Assembly: GCF_963924675.1 (NCBI RefSeq)
Contig: NC_089223.1
Location: forward strand, 6,212,881 to 6,276,880
Length of the DNA stretch: 64,000 nucleotides
Source of the DNA: Phocoena phocoena
Taxonomy: Eukaryota; Chordata; Mammalia; Artiodactyla; Phocoenidae
Direction: 5' to 3'
A program made the position numbers and the translations under genes. The notes under the pieces were generated by a model. That model had not been told where the DNA came from, made no database searches, and was given only the letters and a program-made list of their open reading frames with translations. This document shows, in pieces, positions 1 to 10,200 of this stretch; position 1 is the stretch's first letter, and each line of letters starts with the position of its first letter.

Positions 1-485
1 CTTTAGAACATAAAGCTTGACCATATATTGGTATTTTGAAGAACCGTAATACCAACCTTTAAGAGACTGTTAGTGACAGGTGGAAAGATCTCAAGGAGAG
101 TTGATCAAGGACGGGAAATTTAGGAATTGGTATTGGAGGTCGAAACAAAGGGCGAACATTGTTAGCGGCAGGAAGTTTGGCAACACTCTCACTTATGATG
201 AGAAAGTAGCTGAAGAGATTTACAGGCTGCATATGATAAGATACCAATGTAGAGACAAATGGAAAGAGAACTGCAGTTTTGAAGCAAAATTTAGAGGAAA
301 TATAAGGGAACCAGGCCATGCTCCTTTTGCTTAGAAATAAACTTATTTTTCTATCCTTAGTCTCTCCCAGCAGAAGAGTTTCAAATTAAGAAAATGCCTC
401 AGTGCAAATCTCAAATCCTGGTTCCTCTCAGGTAAGCATCTCTGAGTTAAAACGAATTCAAGGGAATGATTATAAAAATTCTTCA
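1..485. other. Unassigned single-copy DNA
   Basis: I recognise no repeat or gene here. A plus-strand frame at 80-334 encodes 84 residues rich in Lys, Arg and Glu. It has no domain I know, no convincing start context, and an almost equally long frame lies opposite it, so I do not call it a gene. Confidence 0.5.
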
Positions 486-749
486 GGGGGACTTCCCTGG
501 TGGTCCAGTAGTTAAGAATCATCCTTCCAATGCCAGGGACATGGGTTCAATCCCTGGCTGGGGAATGGAGATCCCACATGCCACAGGGCAACTAAGCCCG
601 CACACCACAACTAGAGAGACCACGTGCCACAACTACTGAGCCCACGCACCACAACTTGAGAGGAGCCTGCGAAGAAGATCCTGCATGCCACAACTAAGAT
701 GCAACACAGCCAAATATATAAATAAATAAGAAGAAATTAAAAAAAAAAA
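486..749 (+). mobile_element. CHR-type SINE, older long subfamily
   Basis: This is a tRNA-derived SINE with the head ggggacttccctggtggtcc and a B-box-like gggttcaatccc. A body of repeated 'cacaact..' units follows ('gccacaactactgagccc', 'caccacaacttgagag', 'gccacaactaagatgc'). It ends in an aaatataaataaataag stretch and an A-run at 740-749. The repeated body and greater divergence separate it from the shorter, cleaner CHR copies elsewhere in the window. I could not establish a target-site duplication. It is non-autonomous and would have depended on L1 machinery. Confidence 0.9.
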
Positions 750-1464
750 CTCTAAGAGCTCAGAAGGATTAGAAGTAGTGCCTTGTAAACCCGTTCCAAG
801 AGAGAAAAGCCCTCTAAGGATCTTAAGAGCATCCCTGCAAAGTTCCCCCTGTTAAACACGGGGATTCTGAGAAGGTTAAGATCCTTGTCTCCAGCTGTCT
901 CACAGGAAGCCAACATAGTTGAGTTGATCTTGAAGAAAATTTTGCGTATGACTTTTGTCTAATTAAATGGATTATAAATCAAAACACAGGAGACCTACAA
1001 AATGTTTAAGGAAATTGGTCAGCTTTGACTGAAAAGGACAGAGACAGTGCAAAGTGAAAAGAGGCCTTGGCCACTTTTTGTGAGCAGGAAGCAAGCTTGA
1101 GAGGGCTTCTCATCTGAGGGACAGACGGTATCCTATAGAAAAGAAAGAATAAGGAAAAGGGAATAACCAAGCGCTAGAGAGCAGAACCAAGAGCCTCAGG
1201 AAACTGCGTCTGGAAGGCAGGAACAAGCCTAGTCAAAGAATGTGCAACAAGTACCCAGATTTCAGAACTATTATGGACCAGGGTCTGCTGTGAGTCTCTT
1301 ATTTCTTTCTTCGTGAATAGGAGTGTCTACAGAGGTGATTCAACCTTTAAGTGTTGAGTATGTAGCAGAGAGACAGTGTGTTTCCTTATTTTAGAATTCA
1401 TCATATTGAAAACAACCATCCTAGAAGAACTGCACCCAAGAAGCCTCACTTGCACCTAGATAGC
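750..1464. other. Unassigned DNA
   Basis: I see no recognisable repeat, RNA gene or coding region. The sequence is purine-rich and of ordinary complexity. The last part may belong to the LTR that follows, whose 5' edge is unclear. Confidence 0.4.
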
Positions 1465-1782
1465 TTAGATGACAAGACCCTGGACTTGTTAGTTGATGAA
1501 AAAATGGATTGAGACCTGAATGCAAAGGAAGGTGTGTAAGTAACTGTGACCACAGGTGAGCTGTGGTGGCTTTAAAACATGAGCTCCGGGGGCTTCCCTG
1601 GTGGCGCAGTGGTTGAGAGTCCACCTGCCGATGCAGCAGGGGACACGGGTTCGGGCCCCAATCCGGGAAGATCCCACATGCCGCGGAGCGGCTGGGCCTG
1701 TGAGCCATGGCCGCTGAGCCTGCGCGTCCGGAGCCTGTGCTCCGCAGCGGGAGAGGCCACAGCAGTGAGAGGCCCGCGTACC

Positions 1783-1816
<34 letters not shown>

Positions 1817-2338
1817 TGGGCTCTATATCCACTGTCCTTGCATCTAGGTAGGAATGTGAGCAACTGCTTTGACAAATAGGTTACTGCCTAAGAGATGCTG
1901 GGTGACTTCTGAGACTGTAAAATGAAAATCAATGCAGCTTCTGATTTGTTTGTTGGAAAATTCACACTTAGAACTTTGTATCTCCATGCAAGAAGTCTGG
2001 CTACCCTGAAGTACCATGCCTGCCGTGAAGATGCAGAGACATGAAGAGGTCATGTGTAGGTTATTCAGTGGGTGGTCCTAGTCATCTAATAATCCCAGGT
2101 CAGGTGCCCAACATCGGAGTGAATGACCTCTCAGATAATCCCAGTCCCTAGCATTTGAGTCACCTCAGTGTCATAGACTGGGAGTCACAGACTGGAAGTC
2201 AGAGCCACGCACAGCAAAGCATCTCACTGTGTGCTGTCAAACACCTAACCCACAGAATTCATGGACATTATAAGATGGTTGCTTTAACCCATTAAATTTT
2301 GGGGCAATTCATTACACAGAAATAGCATCCAGAGTAGG
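1465..2338 (+). mobile_element. MaLR (MLT1-like) LTR, split by a SINE
   Basis: The left part (ending 'gtggctttaaaacatgagctcc') and the right part ('ggtgggctctatatccactg', 'ttgcatctaggtaggaatgtg') read as one old LTR once the SINE at 1590-1814 is removed. The 3' end has the typical block 'attataagatggttgctttaa' followed by 'cattaaattttggggcaatt' and 'cacagaaatagc', as in MLT1-class ends. The 5' edge is uncertain. It is a solo LTR relic with no internal retroviral genes. Confidence 0.6.
1590..1814 (+). mobile_element. CHR SINE, young subfamily
   Basis: This is a near-consensus copy: A-box-like region tggtggcgcagtgg, B-box-like ggttcgggccc, then 'gccgctgagcctgcgcgtcc' and 'gagaggccacagcagtgaga'. 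It ends in an uninterrupted run of 30 A residues (1785-1814). The long pure tail and little divergence suggest a recent insertion. It sits inside the MaLR LTR and so is younger than it. Confidence 0.95.
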
Positions 2339-3659
2339 ATCTCATAGAGAAGTTGTGAGTTACCATAGAAAGCACATAAAACTATTCCTATTGGACATGT
2401 AGTATTTAACAATATTAGATATAATAACGATGATTGTTATAAATACATTATATATATTATATTAACGTCGAGATTAGAGAAAACTGCCTTTACCCTTATA
2501 GCTCATTCATTTAGCAGGCTGGGAAGAGATATTATCCGTTAAGGCTGATTACCAGAAGTTACATACTAAGCCCAGAATTTCTGCAGCTTGAGGCACCTGG
2601 GAGAACATGGTCACCTCCTTTGGTGACATCATACAAAGGCAGAGTAACTGACACCTATTAAATATCACCTGTAGTGTTAGCCAGTCCCTGTAAATCAACT
2701 CCCAAGGATCTCATATTCTGTTCTCCCAAGTCAAATTCAGCGTAGTGGCTTTTTCTTAGGCATTTCTACTCTCCAAGTTATTTCACTGAAGTTGAAAGCA
2801 CTAATATCCCTAAAGAATATCAGAAGAAAAAAAAAATAAAACTTTTCATAGAGCAATACACTTAGAATTAAACCAGGCCAGTACCTCAGGTAAATGCTGT
2901 AGGTTCAACAGTTGTAATAAAGTCTTCATCCTTCAGTTGAAGACCATTTAAAAGATCTTCAGAACAATTTAAAAGATCTTCAGAACAATGTTACTTTGTT
3001 AAGAAGAGTGTTATTTTGATTTAGAAAAATGAAAAAAAAAAATGACCATTTCCCTAAGTGCTCAGATATTCACAAGACAATCCTATGCATGTAAACTTTC
3101 AACAAACTTTCCCTTTCAGTATCATTGGTTATTTTAGTTTTTCATAGCATGGGCTATTCTACATAATAACTAAAGAGTTGTTAAAACAAAAGGAAATTGA
3201 GAGCATCACTCCCATAAAGATGAAGAAAAGTAAAAAGAATTATCAAAGAGATATTTACGGTACTTAAATTTAAAGGCCCATGAAATGTTGAGAAATAGCA
3301 GCATAAGTAAAGAACACTTGGCAATATGTACATGGAACAGAAGTGAAAGATAGCATGCATTTTTAGCAGCTGTGAGATTGACATTCAGACAGTAAAAAAA
3401 AAGCCATAAGTTAGGTTTCACTTATCTAAGGCAAACAGAGGGTTTAAACACAGAAAGGTCAGAGTGTGGGCAAACTTTGAATAGCAATGAGCTAGCTTTT
3501 TATTTTCATTATTTTTTTAACATCATCATTATTATGAAAGGCTCGATCTGGGTCTTCATCACTTCATCACTAAGGGAAGATACTAACTAATGGGTCTTAT
3601 TCACTGCAAATAATAAACTATGTTGATGAAAAATAGGGATTTGATTCCTTTTCCCACTT
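2339..3659. other. Unassigned DNA
   Basis: Mostly AT-rich single-copy sequence. The only structure I see is the 21-bp tandem duplication at 2946-2987 and some short A-runs. It opens a 15-kb block with no L1 or CHR insertion that I recognise. Confidence 0.5.
2946..2987. repeat. Perfect 21-bp tandem duplication
   Basis: The unit atttaaaagatcttcagaac plus one A occurs twice back to back without mismatch (2946-2966 and 2967-2987). Each unit contains the palindrome aagatctt. Perfect identity in otherwise diverged DNA suggests a recent slippage or duplication event. Confidence 0.95.
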
Positions 3660-3902
3660 TTATTTATCAAACACTTAATGGTATTTATTTTGTCTCAATG
3701 AATCTTCCTAGCATTTTAGAAATATTAACTCATTTTAATTCTCATAACTTTGTGAGGAACGTCTCACATTTGTCACTATTTACATATGAGGAAACTGTGG
3801 CACAAAGATGTCAAGTAATATTGCCGAGGTCCCACCACGAAAAGTGGCAAAGCTCACATTTGAACCTAATTAGTTTTCTTCCAGACACGTTTTTAACTAC
3901 CT
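3660..3902 (-). mobile_element. MIR SINE
   Basis: Read on the plus strand it shows the reverse-complement MIR pattern: 'taactcattttaattctcat', 'atatgaggaaactgtggcac', then 'tttgaacctaattag' and 'gtttttaactacc'. It covers nearly the whole element. This is an ancient pan-mammalian tRNA-derived SINE. A 113-codon frame crossing it is incidental. Confidence 0.85.
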
Positions 3903-6587
3903 TGCTCTGTTGCCTCTCCACATGTAACGTGCAAGAGATTTCTTCTAATTCTAAACCATGACATTTCTATTATGCGCTCTCTGGACACCAAACAGAATGC
4001 CTGAGTAAGAAGGTAACATTGCCAGTCACAGGCAAATCCTTTACTGTGTTATTGGCTAATGATGAGCAGATATCACTTCTTCCAAAACTTGAATGTACTA
4101 CAGTAGTCGTTTCATACTAAATGGTCATAGAGAAAGCAGTTTTAGATGAAAACAAAACCATCTTGCCGGAATTTGAATTTTTAAAGCTTTGTAAAATTTA
4201 CAATAACAAATCTCTTTCATATTTTGTAACTTTATGAAAATTAATTTTGAATAAAATTGGAAAGTAAAACTGCTATGGATCTAAGTCTGCACAACTGGAA
4301 CACAACTTTCAGCCACCACGAAGCATTCACAGCCCTACACCACTGTGTGGAACTTGTTTAGCATTAAGTGTTTAGGTTTACAGGTAGGATTAATTACTCT
4401 CTGTTAAAAAATGTGACCATTTGTGAAAACACAGCCGGTGCCTCACTTAACAAATGTTTGTTCACTCTGTATCTCACGCCTGAGCTTTCCAGTGCCCTGC
4501 AGCACTGCGTGTCCAGCGGTTTCCTGGAGCCAGAATTCTTTCCTAAGAAGCTTTCTTTTTGATGTTGACATCAAAAGCACAAATCCTAAAGAATCCCAAG
4601 CGCCCCTGTGCATCAGAGACTGTGTATTCTCTGGCAGCGGCCGGGGGAAGAGAGCCCTCTGCAATCGTCTTCTTTGCCTGCCGCATCCAGATTTGCACCA
4701 GATGATGAATGGAGCCATCACGTCAGGAACCCCACACCCAGAAACACTCTGGCTGCTTCTGCCTTTCGCCTTTTGTTCTCTTTTAAGAGCCAAGTCTCAT
4801 CACCAGTTCCACCCTCGTGTCATGCCTATTTCAATTATTTAACAGGGTTGCAGAGACAGGGGAGAGAATTAGTATTGAATAGATGTCATTTCTCATCCCC
4901 ACCTGGAGGTTATGAAGGCGGCTGCAAGTGGCTCGAGGTGATTTTGTAGGAATGAGCCGGGGGAAAGCAATGCTCACACCGCCATCCTCCCCCTTCAGCG
5001 GTACCTCAAACCTAGAGATTCTAAATCCATCTTGGCATCCTCAGTGCTCCCTTTGTGCTGCAAAGAATCGAGTTAAATGTTGGGTAATCAGCAAGTTCTA
5101 AACATCCTGATTAATAAAACATGGGTAGCTACACCTGCTCCTCCCATGATCCTAGACACTTCCGCATCAAGAATTTTGTTCTACAATCTTTCAAACACAG
5201 TGATCACACTGAGTCTCATTAAATCAGCCATAAATTCATAATAATTTCCAAAATCCGCACCCGAGGAGTTTTAACAATCCACCTGCCTAACTGAGCCCAC
5301 AATTTAAAAACTACTGACCAGGGTGTGTCGGCAATTACTTTTTTCATTTAATAGTCAATAAAATGTGTTAATCAGTCTTACTGATTAATGCAATTATCCA
5401 CAACATCTGTTTTAAACAAGAAAAATTAATGTGAATTATGCTAATTTCGTTTCTGAAAGCAAATAATAATATGGAAATTTCCTGGTTTTCATCATAGAAA
5501 AGTCTTTCAATGCTATTAGCATGCTCAGTGGAGGTCACGCTAAGCACATGGGACTCTAGTACACAATTCAGACTCAGGAGAGTCCTTGGAAAGTGTACTT
5601 TTGGAAAAATGAAAAGTGAATTAGCCTTTCTACCCCCTGGCATTCTCCCTGTAGCGTCAGGCTCATTCCTGCTCAAAGTGCATTTCACTTGGATAATACA
5701 GAGCATTCTGGGTAAATGTGCACAGGTTATTCATAAATTAATGTTTGTGATGGCTTTACCTGGAACCCGGCTCTCTCCAACCTCAGAGGTCGGCTGCTAC
5801 ACTTTGGCAAAGAATCATTTAGGACCCTGTCATGTTGTAAGTGACTTAACATCCAAACAAGAAAATGGCTTAAACAATAAAGAACATATATTGAATCATT
5901 TTGTTTGGTTTTGAACAAGGTTTGGTTTCTAGCAAGAATTGACCCCATGGCTCAACTGCCATCATGTAGAACGTATGTTTTCTTTCTCTCCTTCTGTCCT
6001 GCCTGTTTCCAAGTCAGATTCGGCATCCACAGCATCTCTGGTCCCCTTGAAGCGCCAACCTTTTCCCTCACAATATCCTGTTACAGACCTGAAGTCCTCA
6101 TACAAACCATTCAGAGGAAGAGAGCTAGTCTACTCCAGAGGCTTTCAGGAAGAGTAAGGCTTCTCTTCCCAGGAAGTTTACTAAAGGCTCCATGCGTGCT
6201 ATCGATTCTGATGGAGTTATGTTTCCAGTTCTGAGCCATTTCCTATGACAGAATATTATGATATACAATTGGTTTAAGCCCATCAAGGCTGTCCTGAGTC
6301 ACTTGGCTGAACATGGCAGGGCTGGTTCTCTGAGCACTGTTACTAGAAGGCAGAATGAATGATGGGCAGCAGATAGCAGGTGTCCACTGAAGGTGAGTCC
6401 CACCCTGCCTTAGCTAAACCTGCCTTTGGGAACAACCGTGACCCTGGGTGTCCAGAGTGAAGCACGGTCACGTGGTTATATTAAAGGAGTAACAGAAGAA
6501 AAGAAAAGGCTCTCTTTTGAAATGAGATCTAGCAAACTTACTTTTTTCTGCATTTACCAGTAAACATACTTTTTTCTCTAGGGGACA
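3903..6587. other. Unassigned DNA with possible conserved non-coding sequence
   Basis: I recognise no transposon or gene. The part at 4430-4830 has higher GC content than its surroundings. The part at 5040-5500 is rich in TAAT/ATTA cores and holds the inverted repeat described separately. Frames of 109-139 codons overlap on both strands without recognisable domains, so I treat them as chance. Confidence 0.5.
5368..5388. promoter_or_regulatory. Perfect inverted repeat with homeodomain-like half-sites
   Basis: The arms ttaatcagt and actgattaa are exact reverse complements separated by 3 bases. Each carries a TAATC/GATTA core, the kind bound by some homeodomain proteins. Similar words lie nearby (ggtaatcagc near 5085, cctgattaat near 5107). 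That it is a binding site is inference; the sequence only shows the symmetry. Confidence 0.35.
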
Positions 6588-6700
6588 AGCTTGAGATGTT
6601 AAGTGAGTTTCTCAAGGTTAAAAGGCTTTGGTGAAGCCAGGACTGCATTTCAGGTACTCTGAATCTCAGTACAGTATCCTCCCTACCAAACTCTTTTGAG
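6588..6700 (-). mobile_element. MIR fragment
   Basis: The order 'ttaagtgagtttctcaaggt', 'gaagccaggactgcatttca', 'ggtactctgaatct' matches the reverse complement of MIR. It is degraded and lacks the part corresponding to the MIR 3' end. Confidence 0.55.
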
Positions 6701-6957
6701 CATTATTATTTATTTTCACCTTATTTTCTAAATTTTAATAAAATTAATTCTAGGTATATTCGATAAACTGGACCCATTTTATATTGCATCTAACCTATGA
6801 GTCATGGGCAGCTAACCCTAACAACAAGAAACCCAAACTCTCCCATTCAGAGGTTAGTAGCTTTGAGGGTTACATGAACTCTTTTAAGTTTGGGGATTGT
6901 AATTTTGTGCCTTGAAAGAAAAAAATCAGTAAATTCAGTAATAATAGAAAGGACAAA

Positions 6958-7105
6958 GAAACTGGCAGTCAGAAGGCCCATGTTTTTGTCCCAACTTTAC
7001 CACTAACTACTCGTACGACGTAAGCAAGTTATTCATCCTCTCTGGGTTTCAATTGTGGAATTAAGATAAAGAATTTTTAAGGGACGTTCTGATTCTGGAA
7101 CACTT
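6958..7105 (+). mobile_element. MIR fragment
   Basis: The forward MIR pattern is readable: 'actttaccactaactactcg', 'agcaagttattcatcctctc', 'gggtttcaattgtggaatta', corresponding to the tRNA-unrelated core of the element. It is diverged. Confidence 0.65.
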
Positions 7106-7169
7106 TGATCCACAAATTTTGGTTAAGCAATGGGAAAAGTCTGTGGTACCTTAATTGTAAAGAAACACA

Positions 7170-7290
7170 TAGAATTTGGAACTAGATTTGGCTAATCTCA
7201 AATTAGGCTCTGGCCCTGGGATTAAATATGTTATTTAACTTTTATGATTTTTCTATGATTTTTCTAATTCTAAAAATAGAATAAATCTAT
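7170..7290 (+). mobile_element. Possible MIR-like fragment
   Basis: 'caaattaggctctggccctg' followed by 'atatgttatttaacttttat' is a faint MIR-forward match just downstream of a clearer copy. A 12-bp local duplication (tatgatttttc twice) lies at its end. Divergence is high. Confidence 0.35.
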
Positions 7291-10200
7291 AATATATCCA
7301 CTATTTCAAAATGAAGAATATTCCAGAAGCCATATTTTTTTCAATTCACCAAAGTTCATGAAGGGATTGCCAAGTAAGCGATCAGCCGCTACCTGGAGTG
7401 AGGAAAGGCGTCCCTTTGGGCTATCACTGGAAAGACAAATAGAAGATCTTGAAAGGGGTATCCTAGGAAAAAGGAAGGGAAGTTAAAGATTCTTTAAAAA
7501 AAAAAAGGAAAATTGAAGTAGAGAAATATCATAAAACTGTGAACGCAGGGAAGGAAAATGTACATATAAACAAAGGTTTATTTGTTTTTGTTTTCTTCCC
7601 CCCAAAACCCTTCTAAAGCACGGTTGTCATGCATGGTCAGTTTGAGAGCGAGGAAAAGTAGGAAGGAAAGGGTTCCAGCCTTTTCTCGTCTGACGTGGCT
7701 CCCATCATCTGAGGAATGATGGAGTGTGCTGATGGAGGCCTGGCAGCATGCAAGGCCAGTAGCAGTGTAACACTGGCCTTGGTCCCTGGTTTATCTCCAC
7801 ATTTGAAATACAATGGATCTTAGGGACATTTGCTTATAAATTCCAGAAGGTCATGAGGAGTATGTGCTACAGGTTAACTAAACACTGGACTTTGTACAAT
7901 CCTTATAATTTCCTGTTATAGAGTATGAAATTAAAATGCCCCTAAGGTCTAAGAATTTGATTATTCCCCTTGTAAGAGACAGATGTATTATAGGCCCAGA
8001 TCCCTAGTGTGAATTAATTGCAGCCTAATAAGTGATGTTAATCTATGTAAAACAGAAGGAAAAGACTGGATTAATAGAAAAGTGGCCATTCGGAAAAGCA
8101 TGCAAATGAGTGTTAAAGAAGCTAAACCGGTCAGTCTCTGTCTTCAGTGAGAGGAGAGCTCCAGAGAGGCCTGGAGCTATGGAGCTCATCAGAGGTGCGC
8201 TTCCCCTATGCCTTCTCAACATCCCGGCTTTCCCCAGGTGTAGACGAACTAACCCCACCCCAAACCATCTGACTTCCCTCCTGATTCCATGCTACGAAGG
8301 AAGGTCTGATTACGAATTGCCTTTCCAGAACTTTCCTGCTTGCAGTCAAGCATTTCATCACTAAAATAAGTATCTCCAGGTACAAATGAATAAATTTGAC
8401 CAACTGCATTGTACATATACCTTCTGTAATTTTGATTAGTCCATTCGCTTCGTAAGAGATGGATCATCTCTGGTTGTGCTGATAAAATCTTGTGTCTGAA
8501 ATGCAAGCCCGAGGCACACTACCCTTTAACTGCCCAAGGACCTCCAGAGACATGTCTCCAGAAGATGAAGCTGCATCCTTCCCTTGAGCACTAATACAAA
8601 CTATGTCCAAACTGGATGGATTATGTTATTTTGTGTTTTGCACTTCCAGGGTTAACTAAATAGATAAATGATTATAATGTTATACCAGGCAAAATACGTC
8701 AAAATGTATATGCATTATAAAGCTTGGGGTTAGATTTATTATTTTTTAAGATCTTTGTCTATGTATTTTTTACAGCTTAAATCTTCTGGAGAGTAATAAG
8801 AGCTACGAAATAGTTTCCAAATTTTGTCTTTTTTTATATGCCTTAAAACAAAAACAAACAAAAAAACTAGATGGAAAGTTAATAGATTAGTATATTTGAA
8901 AGACTCTAAGTTTCTAAAAGAACAAATTAAATTGACTCACATTTAAATTAGCAAAGTCTTAATTCTGAAATTAGATGGTGTGCCCCATATGCACATGTAT
9001 TATTTGGATAACTTTAGCACAGGCAAAATACATTAAGGAAACTTCAAAGGAGGATATGTCTCATTTGTTCAACCATTAGGAAATGTCCCCATGTATACCA
9101 GATGTATTGCCTTCCTTTGGAGAGAATCAAGACTTGAAATTACAGAAATCATTGCCCTGAATAGATTCTTTTTGCTTTCCACACACAGGGTATGCTGTTT
9201 AATTTATTCAATTTAAATGGCATTCACAACTTTTCTGCACTATCTATTTAGTTCATCAAGACAAACAATTTAATGGCTCATAAGATTTAACAGTATGTTT
9301 CAATATACTCTTAAAGAGATACTTTTAACTCCATCCTATAGAAAACTAAGATGTACTTGAACCTGAAATGAACTTCCCTTTCTGATGCTCAGAACTATGT
9401 CTCTTTGAGAAAGTAATATATAAGCTGGGAATTTCCTTTATTTCTCTCATAATTAACCCAATTTTCCTATAGAATGTCCACTGACTCAAACTGTGACATA
9501 GTAAGTGTGTTTGCCCCTGAAGAAAACACAGCTGCTCATAAATGGAAACTTTTTCAAAAGACTTTTGAGGATTTCTAAAGATGTGGCTTAACATCAATAT
9601 CAGGATAAAGATCGTGGCTGTTTATATTTGAGGTTGAATAATTTCATTATTATTTCTAACAAGGAAACAACCAAGTGTGATTTATTTAAAAAGTCACATA
9701 AGCCACTCCAGCTTTATCTGACTCATTGCCAAGTAGACACGAACAGCAGGAGATTTCTGGTGGTGACATAATGCCAAAGAAGGGGGTGGGAATCAAAACA
9801 GTGTTTTCATTTCCAACTATGGTTCAGATGTTGATCATTATGGATATTAAACAAAATGGCCACCCGGTATTCTCATATGAAGTTTCCTTCTCATCTTAGG
9901 ATCATGCAAAGAATCTAGATGATGACTAAATAATGTATAGCTTTCATCAATCTTGCTTTTAGCATTTTCATACCCACTTTCAGAATTGGTCAGTGTCTCT
10001 CACTCCACTCCCCACCCAATAAACTTAAAAGATGGCTCTTTGATAGTCTAACAATGACATCACCAAGTCAAGAGAAAGAGCCGTGTCATAGAGAATAGTT
10101 CCAGTTCGTACTTAGCTGATAAATTTCCTCACTTTGCAGATATTTCATTCTCAGAAACTCCACAAATACGCCATGAGCCTATGGCAGTGCAACGACTGGA

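Noticed and set aside
80..334. 84-codon basic frame
   Set aside because: No recognisable domain, no splice or promoter context, and a frame of equal length on the opposite strand.
1590..1814. tRNA gene in the CHR SINE heads
   Set aside because: A- and B-box-like words are present because CHR SINEs descend from a tRNA, but no cloverleaf or anticodon arm can be formed with confidence.
1421..1875. Overlapping 86-128-codon frames on both strands
   Set aside because: They are translations of the CHR SINE at 1590-1814. The same pattern recurs at 21.3, 21.8, 24.5, 26.2, 30.3, 44.8, 58.5 and 62.6 kb.
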